A DNA stretch of 64,000 nt, taken from NCBI RefSeq assembly GCF_004361855.1, contig NZ_SNWQ01000001.1:434001-498000 (forward strand), written 5' to 3'. This stretch comes from Kribbella caucasensis. Lineage in GTDB: Bacteria > Actinomycetota > Actinomycetes > Propionibacteriales > Kribbellaceae. This document shows positions 53,050 through 61,655 of this stretch, one piece after another. The notes below the pieces were generated by a model. The model worked only from the letters and a program-made list of their open reading frames with translations, was not told the origin of the DNA and did no database searches. The position numbers were made by a program, and so were the translations under genes. The first letter of the stretch is position 1; each line of letters starts with the position of its first letter.

Positions 53050-53463
53050 TCAGCGACGCTGGGCGATCACGGTGCCTTGCGCGATCGCGCACTGGGTCGC
53101 GACGCCGGCTTCGTCCAGCACGCTGAGTTCGCACGTACAGGTCGCCTGCCGCCCGCCGGCGTGGGCGACCTTCGCCTCGGCCCGCAACACGCTGCCCACG
53201 GCGGGCCGCAGGTAACTGATCGTGAAGCCACCGGTCAGCACCGCCGGCCCAAGCGCGGACCCGCCCGCGAACGTGATCGCGTTGTCCGCCGCGTAGCTCA
53301 GCACTCCGCCGTGCAGAAACCCGTTCTGCTGCAGCAGGTCGTCGCGGAGGTCGAGCTCGAGTGTCGCGCCACCGGCACCGAACGCCGTGAGGCGGGCGCC
53401 GAGCAGAACGCTGAATGGTTGCGCTGCCAGCACCTTCTCGGCCAGCTCGAACGTGAGCTCCAT
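53050..53463 (-). CDS. PaaI-type hotdog thioesterase
   Basis: A 137-residue single hotdog domain with the PaaI-family signature NGFLHGGVLSYAADNA, in which the His-Gly-Gly and a following Asp form the active site. It would hydrolyse acyl-CoA or aryl-CoA thioesters as a tetramer. The ATG at 53463 begins the conserved MELTFELAEKVL; ribosome-binding site weak. Convergent with the zinc-ribbon gene (9-bp gap) and divergent from the polymerase gene. Confidence 0.85.
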   Translation of the reverse strand: MELTFELAEKVLAAQPFSVLLGARLTAFGAGGATLELDLRDDLLQQNGFLHGGVLSYAADNAITFAGGSALGPAVLTGGFTISYLRPAVGSVLRAEAKVAHAGGRQATCTCELSVLDEAGVATQCAIAQGTVIAQRR

Positions 53464-53547
53464 CCGGTCATGGTAACGACCGGTCGGCGGCACCTTCGAG
53501 CCGTTCGGCTGTGGTACCTGTGAGGTATCAACTCCGAGGAGCCGCCG

Positions 53548-54648
53548 ATGACCGAACCCGGCTGGTGGATCCTGCACGTCGACATGGACCAGTTCATCGC
53601 CGCGGTGGAGATCCGGCGGCGTCCCGAGCTGCGCGGCCTGCCGGTCGTGGTCGGCGGTTCGGGTGATCCGCAGCAGGCCCGTCAGGTGGTCGCGACCGCG
53701 TCGTACGAGGCGCGTCGCTTCGGGGTGCATTCGGGTATGCCGTTGCGCGCGGCGTACCGGAAGTGCCCGGATGCGGTCTTCCTGCCGTCGGACCCGGCGA
53801 CGTACGAGGCGGCCTCGACCGAGGTTATGGACACGCTGCGGACGTTCCCGGTGATCGTCGAGGTCTGGGGTTGGGACGAGTGTTTCGTGGGCGCGTCGAC
53901 GGATGACCCCGAGCGTCTCGCTACCGAACTGCGTGCCGCCGTCGTGGCCAGGACCGGGCTGACCTGTTCGATCGGGATCGGCGACAACAAGACGCGGGCG
54001 AAGCTGGCCACCGGGTTCGCGAAACCGGGCCCTGAGCAACAAGCCGGTGACGGCGGCAGCTATCGGCTGACGAAACAGAACTGGGCCGAGGTGATGAACC
54101 ATCGGCCGGTCCGCGACCTCTGGGGGATCGGCGCCCGGATGTCACAGAACCTCGGCGAGCTCGGCCTTCACACCGTCGCCGACCTGGCGGTAGCCGACCT
54201 GGACGTGCTGAAGAAACGCTTCGGCCCGAAGATGGGCACCTGGTACCTCGCCCTCGGCCGCGGACTCGGCGACACGGAGGTGACCGACGTGCCGCGCGAA
54301 CCGGTGTCCCGCAGCCACGAGATCACCTATCCGGAGGACCTCACCGAGTTCGCGGACATCCGGGAGCGGGTGCGGCAGATGGCGATCGACATGACCCGCG
54401 AGGCCGTCGCCGAGGACCGCTGGATCAACCGGGTGCACGTGAAGGTCCGCTTCATCAGCTTCTACACGCCGATCAAGAGCCGCAAACTCCCCGCCCCCAC
54501 CCAGGACCCGGACGTCGTCGCCACCGCCGCCCTCACCATCCTCGACAAGTTCGAGTTCAAACGCCCAGTCCGCCTACTGGGCGTCCGCACCGAATTCGCC
54601 CCACCCCCGAATGACAGCGCCAACCCCGCACCACCCGAGCGCACCTGA
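53548..54648 (+). CDS. dinB2: Y-family DNA polymerase of the DinB2 type
   Basis: A 366-residue polymerase with catalytic Asp12/Asp14 (LHVDMDQFIAAVE) and Asp110/Glu111 in EVWGWDECFVG. Its finger, palm, thumb and little-finger regions are complete to PVRLLGVRTEF. The EVWGWDE motif and QFIAAVE start match the mycobacterial DinB2 subgroup rather than DinB1. The steric-gate position, Phe13 in E. coli Pol IV, is Ile17 here; mycobacterial DinB2 has Leu there and incorporates ribonucleotides readily (published for M. smegmatis). A GAGGAG ribosome-binding site precedes the ATG. No beta-clamp motif is obvious at the C-terminus. Confidence 0.92.
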   Translation: MTEPGWWILHVDMDQFIAAVEIRRRPELRGLPVVVGGSGDPQQARQVVATASYEARRFGVHSGMPLRAAYRKCPDAVFLPSDPATYEAASTEVMDTLRTFPVIVEVWGWDECFVGASTDDPERLATELRAAVVARTGLTCSIGIGDNKTRAKLATGFAKPGPEQQAGDGGSYRLTKQNWAEVMNHRPVRDLWGIGARMSQNLGELGLHTVADLAVADLDVLKKRFGPKMGTWYLALGRGLGDTEVTDVPREPVSRSHEITYPEDLTEFADIRERVRQMAIDMTREAVAEDRWINRVHVKVRFISFYTPIKSRKLPAPTQDPDVVATAALTILDKFEFKRPVRLLGVRTEFAPPPNDSANPAPPERT

Positions 54649-55013
54649 CGACCGGCGAACTGCAGCCGCCTCTGTGACGTGCCTACACGCCGGCTGGATC
54701 ACCGCTACAGGCCGCGTCGCGGGTGCGCTGACGTACGCCGCTCCAGCTACCGGATCTGCCGAAAGTCGGATGTTCCAGCCTCTGCATGGTCATCCAGCCG
54801 CCACCCAAAGAGCAGCCCCGTCCGACCCGGCAGGGTATTTGACCCGAGAGCGGACATCAGGGCGCATGTCCGCCTGAACGCCTCGCATGAGGTATCTGGT
54901 GGGAACCGTCACCGGACGATCTTTCGGTATGCGCGGCGGTGAGCCGAGGCTGTTGCTCGTTACTCCACGGTGTTATGACGGAAGACACATCGGTCGGGGA
55001 GGAGCAGGTGACG
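54649..55013. other. Intergenic region with an 8-bp inverted repeat
   Basis: About 365 nt between the polymerase and the selenium-binding-protein gene. GCGGACAT (54850-54857) and ATGTCCGC (54866-54873) form a perfect inverted repeat with an 8-nt loop, a possible operator or hairpin. The dispersed core CGGATCTGCCG occurs at 54751-54761. No gene seen; the promoter of the next gene should be in the right-hand half. Confidence 0.45.
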
Positions 55014-56462
55014 ATGAGCGAGTCATTTGGTACGCGCCATGAGGGCATGCCGTCGGAGGGGATGGACCCGACGTTTTACCGCAGTGCCGCAGAGGCCGCC
55101 GCAGCGCCGAGGGAGACGTTGGCCTACGTCGTCGCGTTTGACCGTGCGGGGGAACGCCCGGACGCGCTGACTGTCCTCGACGTCGACGAGTCGTCGGAGG
55201 ATTTCGGCACTGTCGTCGGCTGGGCCGAGCTGCCGACCCGGGGGGACGAACTGCACCACTTCGGCTGGAACGCCTGCTCGAGTGCCTTGAGGCACGCCGG
55301 TCACGACCTTGGCCCCGACGGCCTGCAGCGGCGCTACCTGCTCCTGCCCGGCATACGTAGCTCACGCATCCATGTCTACGACACCCAGCCCGACCCTCGT
55401 TCCCCTCGGCTGCACAAGACGATCGACGCTGGCGAGCTGGCGGCGAAGGCCGGTTACTCACGCCCGCACACCTTGCACTGTGGCCCGGACGGGATCTTCC
55501 TGACCTGCCTCGGCGGGCCGGACGGCGCCGAAGGGCCGGGCGGGATCGCGCTGCTCGACCACACCACCTTCGACGTGCTGCGCGCCTGGGAGACCGACCG
55601 CGGACCGCAGTACCTGTCCTATGACGCCTGGTGGCACCTGAACCAGAACACGCTGGTCACGAGCGAGTGGGGCACTCCCTCGATGATCGAGGATGGCGTG
55701 GTGCCAGAACTCCTGCTCGGGCAGAAGTACGGCCATTCGCTGCATTTTTGGGACCTTGCCGAGGGCCGGCACCAGATGAGCGTCGACCTCGGCGCGGAAC
55801 ACCAGATGGTGCTCGAGCTGCGCCCTTCCCACGACCCTGACGCGACCTGGGGGTTTGTCGGCGTGGTGATCTCGACGGCCGACTTGTCCGCCTCGGTGTG
55901 GCGGTGGCACCGCGACGGCACGGACTGGAGGGTTGACAAGGTCATCACCATCCCGGCCGAGCCGGCGGACCCGTCCGATCTGCCGCCCGCCCTGCAGCCG
56001 TTCGGGGCGGTGCCGCCGCTGGTCAGCGACATTAACCTGTCCGTCGACGACCAGATGCTGTACGTGTCCTGCTGGGGCACCGGTGAGCTCAAGCAGTACG
56101 ACGTGTCGGACCCGGCCACTCCACGGGAGGCCGGGTCGGTCCACCTCGGGGGGATCGTCCGGCGCAGCTCGCACTCATCGGCGCCCTCGGAACCACTCGT
56201 CGGCGGCCCGCAGATGGTCGAGGTCAGCCGTGACGGGCGACGGATCTACGTCACCAACTCCCTGTACGGGGCCTGGGACGACCAGTTCTACCCTGGTGGC
56301 GTAGGCAGCTGGCTGGCGAAGATCGACACGGACCCGGCGTCCGGGGGGCTCACCCTCGACGAACGCTGCTTCCCGCACGGTGATGACTTCCGCGGTCTCC
56401 GGGTGCACCAGGTGCGCCTGCAAGGAGGCGACGCCTCCTCCGACTCCTACTGCTACCGCTAA
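55014..56462 (+). CDS. Selenium-binding protein 56 / methanethiol oxidase family
   Basis: A 482-residue beta-propeller protein of the SBP56/MtoX family, with GWNACSSALRHAG, SRPHTLHCGPDGIFLTCLG (the HxxHC metal-type motif), DAWWHLNQNTLVTSEWGTP and SDINLSVDDQMLYVSCWG. Bacterial members oxidise methanethiol to formaldehyde, H2S and H2O2 in a copper-dependent way. The ATG at 55014 follows GGGGAGGAG; a GTG two codons earlier is possible, and the frame upstream is not needed. No copper chaperone gene is adjacent. Its codon use is a little less GC-extreme than in the 0-40 kb genes. Confidence 0.9.
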   Translation: MSESFGTRHEGMPSEGMDPTFYRSAAEAAAAPRETLAYVVAFDRAGERPDALTVLDVDESSEDFGTVVGWAELPTRGDELHHFGWNACSSALRHAGHDLGPDGLQRRYLLLPGIRSSRIHVYDTQPDPRSPRLHKTIDAGELAAKAGYSRPHTLHCGPDGIFLTCLGGPDGAEGPGGIALLDHTTFDVLRAWETDRGPQYLSYDAWWHLNQNTLVTSEWGTPSMIEDGVVPELLLGQKYGHSLHFWDLAEGRHQMSVDLGAEHQMVLELRPSHDPDATWGFVGVVISTADLSASVWRWHRDGTDWRVDKVITIPAEPADPSDLPPALQPFGAVPPLVSDINLSVDDQMLYVSCWGTGELKQYDVSDPATPREAGSVHLGGIVRRSSHSSAPSEPLVGGPQMVEVSRDGRRIYVTNSLYGAWDDQFYPGGVGSWLAKIDTDPASGGLTLDERCFPHGDDFRGLRVHQVRLQGGDASSDSYCYR

Positions 56463-56760
56463 CCGCGCGGCTGTGCAGGCCCGTTGGACGACCCGTTAAT
56501 GAGACATGTCCACGAGGGGCGAGGGCGCGGCTGGACAGATCCCTTCCGGCTCGGGCCCGGCCGTTGTGCGGCTGGCCTTGGCAACGCCAGCACCCGCCAA
56601 CCGGCGCAGCGGGCGTATCCATGCGTTGCCGGCCCCCGCCTGAACGCCCGCTCATGCCGCGGACAGCGCGGCTAGCTATCAGAGCCACCGCCAGTTTCGG
56701 TGCCACGGCGCAACGCAGACCACCATGGCCACGCCTGTCTCCGACGCCTACCGTGTAGGC

Positions 56761-56985
56761 ATGCGAGAGGCGCCGGATGTTATGGATCCGCACTGCCCTA
56801 CGTGTGGACAGCCACTCCGACACGGAGGTCACATGTTGCGCGAGAACGCAGCGTTCGTCACCGCCTCCGGCAACGCCGGCATCACGTTCGAGACGCAAGG
56901 CAGATGCGAGAACGAAGCCTGCCTCGACTTCGGTCGTGAGTTCGCGCCGGGCGAGTGGCTCCAGCCTGCCGACGGACAGGAGTGA
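56761..56985 (+). CDS. Small zinc-ribbon-like protein
   Basis: A 74-residue protein with CPTCG near the N-terminus and a second pair in GRCENEACLDF, so a four-cysteine zinc site is likely. The rest is DNA-binding-like alpha/beta (HMLRENAAFVTASGNAGITFE). TACCGT lies six bases before the ATG with no ribosome-binding site, so the mRNA is probably leaderless. No family recognised. Confidence 0.6.
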   Translation: MREAPDVMDPHCPTCGQPLRHGGHMLRENAAFVTASGNAGITFETQGRCENEACLDFGREFAPGEWLQPADGQE

Positions 56986-57304
56986 CGGGGAAACTCCGCT
57001 TCTGCCGAGATCCGCTCAGCCCGATGGCAGGTCAACGCGCTCAACTGTCCTGAGCACGGCTGGAACCAGGGTGCGGCAGGGCCTACCTGGGACCACGAGC
57101 GTTGGTCTCGCGAACGGGTCTCCCGCCTACCGTCCTCTACTCCTGCCGCTTCGGCTTTCGCCTCGGGCTCCCCTGAGAGCCTGTTGTCGGGATGAGCCGA
57201 GTGTCCCCGTCGGATGGCGCCGGCGGCCATCGATTATCCGGTTCGCCGCGATCCGCGCGCTCATGCCGATGTGCGACCGCTTCACTCACGGGCAAGCCGC
57301 ACCG
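56986..57304. other. Intergenic region, no gene seen
   Basis: About 319 nt with frames that lack coding character on both strands. Near 57243-57268 CCGCGATCCGCGCGCTCATGCC resembles the right half of the dispersed 45-nt repeat (see 57641). No terminator is evident. Confidence 0.35.
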
Positions 57305-57592
57305 TCACGGACGGGCGAAGGACCAGACAGGCCGCACCGTGGTCTCGCTCGCCGTCAGATGCAGCTCGGCCAGCAGCAGACGTAGAACGTCGTCCACGTA
57401 GGACAGCCCCTCAGATTCCGTACGCCAGACTTCTGCGACGGCGAACCCATCGCCTTCGGGGTAGACCACGTGCGACATGAGTCCAGGCGGCGGCCCACCT
57501 GCCTCCGACATGGCCTGGCCCACCCGGGCGTCGAGTTCGTCGAACTGATCGCGGGTAGCAGAGGTCACCGACAGTTGCAGCAGAACGGCCAT
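57305..57592 (-). CDS. Small ABM-like (dimeric alpha/beta barrel) protein
   Basis: A 95-residue protein (AVLLQLSVTSATRDQFDELDA... GFAVAEVWRTESEGLSYVDD) with the beta-alpha-beta-beta pattern of the antibiotic-biosynthesis-monooxygenase/EthD superfamily. Start taken at 57592, where this fold begins; an ATG three codons upstream is possible and there is no ribosome-binding site. A copy of the dispersed repeat lies about 50 bp upstream. Function unknown. Confidence 0.6.
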   Translation of the reverse strand: MAVLLQLSVTSATRDQFDELDARVGQAMSEAGGPPPGLMSHVVYPEGDGFAVAEVWRTESEGLSYVDDVLRLLLAELHLTASETTVRPVWSFARP

Positions 57593-57640
57593 GGAACGCA
57601 TTCTCGTCGATGACCGGGCCAACCGGGTAGGGGCGCAGAA

Positions 57641-57686
57641 CGTCCGGATCTGCCGCAGAGAGGGAAGCGCGGTCATGCCGATGACA
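57641..57686 (+). repeat. Dispersed 45-nt intergenic repeat, copy A
   Basis: Begins CGTCCGGATCTGCCGC and continues about 30 nt through GAAGCGCGGTCATGCCGATGA. It aligns with copy B at 58645 over about 45 nt with only a handful of mismatches. Lies upstream of the small ABM-like gene. Confidence 0.65.
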
Positions 57687-57837
57687 GCACGAGGGCACGC
57701 GGTGTGTTGTACAACTGGGCCACGCGCGTGGACCATGGGTGAAGAACTTCCGGCGCCCCTTGCCGTCGGGTAGCTCGGTGGTCTCCTACCGGGCCGTGGC
57801 AACGGGTCGGAGTCCCTCTCGGAGCTGGAGGCGGGGG

Positions 57838-58227
57838 ATGACTGATTTGGTCACGCAGGCGGCGTGGGTTCTCGTTGCGGCGTTCGTGCTTTCACTGGCT
57901 TACGAGGTCTATCGCGCTACGGCGAAGGCCGGTACGTCACCCCATGACTCCGCGGCGAGTTTCGTGAAGAACAACGTCGCACTCTATGTGGTCGCCGCCC
58001 TGGTGATCGTTCTTCTGTTCAGTGGTTTCGGATGGGCACCATGGGTTGGCCTGATCTTCTCAGCGGTGGTGACTGCCGCGTCGATCCTCTACTACAACCC
58101 GAAGATCATGCTGGAGCGCGATCCCGGCATTATCGACTGGCTCGAGGATCTCGTGTTCACCAGTCTTGTCTTCCTCGCCATGGCGTTGCTCGTCTACCAG
58201 GTTCTCGGCGTGACTCTCAAGCCGTGA
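57838..58227 (+). CDS. Three-helix membrane protein of unknown function
   Basis: A 129-residue protein with predicted helices near the N-terminus (AAWVLVAAFVLSLAYEVY), in the middle (VALYVVAALVIVLLFSGFGW, running on to WVGLIFSAVVTAASILYY) and at the C-terminus (VFTSLVFLAMALLVYQVLG). The ATG follows GGAGGCGGGG at good spacing. No motif suggests a function. Monocistronic. Confidence 0.7.
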   Translation: MTDLVTQAAWVLVAAFVLSLAYEVYRATAKAGTSPHDSAASFVKNNVALYVVAALVIVLLFSGFGWAPWVGLIFSAVVTAASILYYNPKIMLERDPGIIDWLEDLVFTSLVFLAMALLVYQVLGVTLKP

Positions 58228-58335
58228 TGAGGTGCTTGCTCGGCTGCCGCCACTGCTGGTGTTGCGGACCTGGGGACGCCCTGACATGCCGCGTTCCGAG
58301 CGCGACGATCAGTTGCCCGTGCGACGATTCCACTC

Positions 58336-58621
58336 GTGATCGAATCAGCCGAGGAGTTCGTCCGCCTGCGATCGAGCGACGACCCAGACGAGTACGATCG
58401 CGCGGCACATGACGAAGCCACGGTTGGGACGTGGCGCGATGTGATTGAGCAGTTACCCGGACATGCGAGTTTGGGTGGCACACAACAAGAAGGTGCCGCT
58501 GATCATCCTCGAGGAGCTCAGGCACGATCCTGACGCGCGAGTGCGGTCCATGGTCCGATGCAAGGGCACCTGGCGAAGAGCTCACCCAGACGACTACAAG
58601 CGCCTCGGCGACCCCGAGTGA
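58336..58621 (+). pseudogene. HEAT-repeat-like small protein, broken by one inserted base
   Basis: From the GTG at 58336 the frame reads MIESAEEFVRLRSSDDPDEY and on to WRDVIEQL. The next part, in the neighbouring frame, is DMRVWVAHNKKVPLIILEEL followed by HDPDARVRSMVRCK and a proper stop at 58621. Removing one T at 58453-58454 turns CAGTTACCCGG into CAGTACCCGG and restores a single 94-codon frame (EQYPDMRVWVAHNK) typical of this small actinobacterial family. So it is a +1 frameshift, real or from sequencing. Confidence 0.75.
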
Positions 58622-58644
58622 GTGAGAGGCGCGGCTGCTGCGTG

Positions 58645-58690
58645 CGTCCGGATCTGCCGCCGATAGTGAAGCGCGACCATGCCGATGATC
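58645..58690 (+). repeat. Dispersed 45-nt intergenic repeat, copy B
   Basis: CGTCCGGATCTGCCGC followed by GAAGCGCGACCATGCCGATGA. It lies in the roughly 320-nt gap between the frameshifted HEAT-like gene and the second DinB-like gene; the rest of that gap (to 58943) holds no gene that I can support. Confidence 0.65.
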
Positions 58691-58943
58691 GGTCATGCCC
58701 CGTAGGCGCTCGCCGCGTCGGCCCAGAGTTCCTCCAGGACCTCGGTGCGCTCGGTCAGTTGATCCAGCGGCATCCAGGCGTCTTCTGCGCCCTTGAATAC
58801 GCCTCGCGATTGAACTCTGCCGCAGCGGAGGCCACGTGGCCCGGCCGCGAGTGCGAGGTGCGAGCGATCGGCGTGATGACGAACGGCCTTGAGGAACTCA
58901 CCGGTGACCCGAAACCCCCTCTAGGCTTGCCTAGACTGTCGGC

Positions 58944-59453
58944 ATGACCGACGTGATGCCGATGGCGCGTTCCCGACCGATCGAGCGGGGCTCGGAGAGG
59001 GCGATGCTGGAGAGCATGCTCGACTTCTACCGTGCGACGGTGGTCAACAAAGTGGCCGGCCTGACCGACGCCCAGGCGTTCACCGCGGCGGTCTCGCCGT
59101 CCAAGCTGACGCCGGCCACCGTGGTCAAACACTTGGCCGGAACGGAGCGGTTCTGGTTCAGCATCGACTTCGCGGATCTCGACGTGACCTGGCCGTGGCC
59201 CGACGACGACCTGCACGGTAACTTCCGGATCGATCCCGGCGACACGCTGGCCACGATCGTGGCCGACTACGTCGAGGAGTGCGCGAACTCTCGACGCGCG
59301 GTCGTGGATGCCGACCTTGACGATTCTGCCCGCGGAGAGGGCATGGACTTCACGCTCCGCTACGCGATCCTTCACATGATCGAGGAGACCGCACGGCACT
59401 GCGGTCATCTCGACTTACTACGTGAGGCGACGGACGGTGCCGTCGGCATGTAA
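58944..59453 (+). CDS. DinB-like (DUF664) thiol-transferase-fold protein
   Basis: A 169-residue paralogue of the gene at 1246, with metal-type histidines in VVKHLAGTERFWFS and in HMIEETARHCGHLDLLRE, the latter nearly identical to its paralogue. The fold is the DinB_2 four-helix bundle used by mycothiol-dependent and related enzymes. TAGACT lies six bases before the ATG with no ribosome-binding site, so the transcript is probably leaderless. Function beyond the family is unknown. Confidence 0.82.
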   Translation: MTDVMPMARSRPIERGSERAMLESMLDFYRATVVNKVAGLTDAQAFTAAVSPSKLTPATVVKHLAGTERFWFSIDFADLDVTWPWPDDDLHGNFRIDPGDTLATIVADYVEECANSRRAVVDADLDDSARGEGMDFTLRYAILHMIEETARHCGHLDLLREATDGAVGM

Positions 59454-59687
59454 TGAGCGCTACCTTCGCGCCAGCTGACTGGCCGATGGTCGGCGAGATG
59501 CGCGTAGAGATGCGAACAGTGCAGGATGCCAGTGCCACGAACGCACACAAGTAGCCGCTGTCCGCTCTCTGCGGAGACAGCCAAAGAGGATGTCTTAGGG
59601 TCATCCCGGATGTGCGGGTGGCCGGCCACCGCTACCGTCAGCGTTGCGGGCCCTTGCCTGGGAACGCAGTCGCCTGGAGGTGACCGC

Positions 59688-60218
59688 ATGAAGATCAATC
59701 CCAAGCCTCGCGATCTTGTCCGCATCGCCCTGGCCGAATACCACCCGTTCGACGACTCCATCGAAATCGTCAAGGAGAAACAAGCGGGCAAGGACGCAGC
59801 AGTCGCCGTCGCCTTCGAGAGCATCGATGGGACTCCTCGACGTGGAATCATCGGCCTTTGCAAGCACCACGAAGGCACCTGGCAGACCTCAGGCAGCTTC
59901 ATGGGCAGCGCGGGCGTCACCGGAGATCGTGACGTCTGGATGACCTGGGGCGGATGGGGGTCGGGCGATCCGCGAGAGAGGGACGTGGTGGGAGGCTGGA
60001 TTGCCGACCCGGCCGCGGTCTCGGCCCGACTCGTCGACCTCACTGGGCGAGTCCTCCTCGAGGACTCCGTGGAAAACGGCGTGGCCGTGTTCATGTGGAA
60101 GGGCCAGCTCACTCTGGACCTTGTGCGGCTCGAGCTACTCGACGCAGAACAGCGGGTGCTGAGAGCTGGGCCAGTCCGGCAGAAGCGTGACGCGCTGAGG
60201 CCCCGTCCAACTTCCTGA
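59688..60218 (+). CDS. Hypothetical protein
   Basis: A 176-residue protein (MKINPKPRDLVRIALAEYHP...) with the ATG after an excellent GGAGGTGA. Predicted mostly beta: alternating hydrophobics in VAVAFESIDGTPRRGIIGL, several Gly/Trp turns (VWMTWGGWGSGDPRERD), then ARLVDLTGRVLLEDSVENGV. No membrane helix or signal peptide. No family recognised. Strong start signals and normal codon use make it a real gene. Confidence 0.6.
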   Translation: MKINPKPRDLVRIALAEYHPFDDSIEIVKEKQAGKDAAVAVAFESIDGTPRRGIIGLCKHHEGTWQTSGSFMGSAGVTGDRDVWMTWGGWGSGDPRERDVVGGWIADPAAVSARLVDLTGRVLLEDSVENGVAVFMWKGQLTLDLVRLELLDAEQRVLRAGPVRQKRDALRPRPTS

Positions 60219-60282
60219 CATGCCGCCATCCGCTCGGACCTGGCGATGGTCACGAAGGGTCTAATGCAAGAGCGTGCGCCCA

Positions 60283-60657
60283 CTATGGGCGATACAGAGT
60301 CGCGATTGCCCGCAAGTCCGAAGCTGTAGCCGAGGCGAGACGATGAAGCGATGCAACGTCGTCCTGCCATGGTTCACGTGGCGCGTTGTAGTCCGCGGCC
60401 TTCGGGTTGAGCCACCACGCGCCAGCAGGAAACTGGCCACCGAGCTCGTTCAAGTCGGCCTGCGAGAAACCCTCAACCTGTAGGCGCCGCGCTCCTGCGG
60501 CCCTTGCTCGAAACAACTCAGCAGCACGCGGATCGTCGTGCGCTGCGAAGGCATCGGCCAGCCGCTCACAGATCAGCTCGAAGTCGACTAGCTGGGCCTC
60601 ACGATCCTCAGCCGTGAACACGTGCTCGACGCCGCGTGGCAGCTGCGCATCTCCCAT
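60283..60657 (-). CDS. Hypothetical protein
   Basis: A 124-residue, mainly helical protein (GDAQLPRGVEHVFTAEDREA... FELICERLADAFAAHDDPRA) with a Trp/Pro-rich C-terminal part (PAGAWWLNPKAADYNAPREP). Start at 60657, six bases after GACAAT, with no ribosome-binding site; a longer frame upstream is not favoured. Codon use is acceptable. No family recognised. Confidence 0.5.
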   Translation of the reverse strand: MGDAQLPRGVEHVFTAEDREAQLVDFELICERLADAFAAHDDPRAAELFRARAAGARRLQVEGFSQADLNELGGQFPAGAWWLNPKAADYNAPREPWQDDVASLHRLASATASDLRAIATLYRP

Positions 60658-60696
60658 CCGGACATTGTCCCGCAGCCAGCGCGCGGAACTCACGCA

Positions 60697-60730
60697 CATG
60701 CCGCTGTCAGCGCGGTCATGCCGATATCAG
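60697..60730 (+). repeat. Dispersed intergenic repeat, copy D (partial)
   Basis: Reads CATGCCGCTGTCAGCG then CGGTCATGCCGATATCAG. It shares CCGCTGTCAGCGC with copy C at 61595 and CGGTCATGCCGAT with copy A, but lacks the leading CGGATC. Lies between a hypothetical gene and the divergent VOC gene. Confidence 0.5.
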
Positions 60731-60775
60731 TACGGCTGATCTTTGATGTGCCAGACTGCCGCTAGCATCGTCGGC

Positions 60776-61508
60776 ATGGCAACGCGGCTTGTTCAAATCA
60801 ACATGAAGGCTCGGGACGACTCCGCGCTAGGCGGTTTCTGGGCGGCGGCGCTCGGCTGGAGAGTCTCGAGCGAGGGACCCGGCGTGACCAACCTGGAACC
60901 CGAGGGCTTCGTCTACCCCGACCCCGTCGCCGTCTGCCTCGACCTCATCGCCTCCCCGGAACCCAAGACGGTGAAGAACCGCGTGCACGTCGACCTCGCC
61001 ACCACCTCGGCGGCCCATCAGGCGGAGGTGGTCACGCGCCTGAAGGATCTCGGCGCAACACCCGCCGACGTAGGCCAGGGCGACGTCCCATGGACGGTCA
61101 TGGCCGACCCAGAGGGCAACGAGTTCTGCGTGCTGGACTCGCTCTACCAAGACACCGGACCGATCGCCACGGTAGTGGTCGACTGCGCGGATCCGCGAGC
61201 CATGGCCCGCTTCTGGGGCAAGGCCATGGACTGGACCCTGCACAAGGTGACCGACCACAACGCGGTACTGCGCTCCGCCAAGGGCGTCGGCCCATATCTG
61301 CAGTTCCTCCGCACACCCAGACGTGAAGACCGTGTGGAACCGAGTCCATCTCGACCTCCGCCCATACCCAGGTGACGACCTAGAGGCAGAGGCGGCCAGA
61401 CTGCGGACTCTCGGCGCCACCGCCATCGACCTAGGCCAGAGCGATGTCCCGTGGACGGTCCTCGCCGACCCGGAAGGCAACGAGTTCTGCCTCCTCGCCC
61501 CAGGCTGA
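60776..61508 (+). pseudogene. Two-domain VOC family protein, broken by one inserted base
   Basis: The first VOC module starts at 60776 (MATRLVQINMKARDDSALGG) and the second at about residue 125 (ATVVVDCADPRAMARFWG). At 61319 an extra A makes CCCAGACGTGAAG; without it the frame would continue RTPDVKTVWNRVHLDLRPYP and end normally with WTVLADPEGNEFCLLAPG at 61508. The second half repeats the first (WTVMADPEGNEFCVLD). As read, the product would end at 61375 with a spurious tail. TAGCAT lies seven bases before the ATG, suggesting a leaderless mRNA. Confidence 0.78.
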
Positions 61509-61594
61509 CCCAAACCCTCTTCATCCGCTCACTACGGCCACGAGCCCGGATTTGCGACGCGCCCTAGCCGGAATTGCCGACCAGTAATTCGGCA

Positions 61595-61640
61595 CGTCCG
61601 GATCTGCCGCTGTCAGCGCAGCAGTCGTGCCGAGCTGATA
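61595..61640 (+). repeat. Dispersed 45-nt intergenic repeat, copy C
   Basis: CGTCCGGATCTGCCGCTGTC, then AGCGCAGCAGTCGTGCCGAG. The first 16 bases are identical to copies A and B. It lies between the VOC pseudogene and the SMI1-like gene. A further core copy, CGCCCGGATCTGCCGC, is at 62661-62676. Confidence 0.65.
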
Positions 61641-61655
61641 TTTCTGGCAGAGTCG

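Noticed and set aside
60283..61508. Programmed ribosomal frameshifting in the VOC gene
   Set aside because: The junction CCCAGACGTG has no slippery heptamer or following pseudoknot-like stem, so a simple one-base insertion explains it better.
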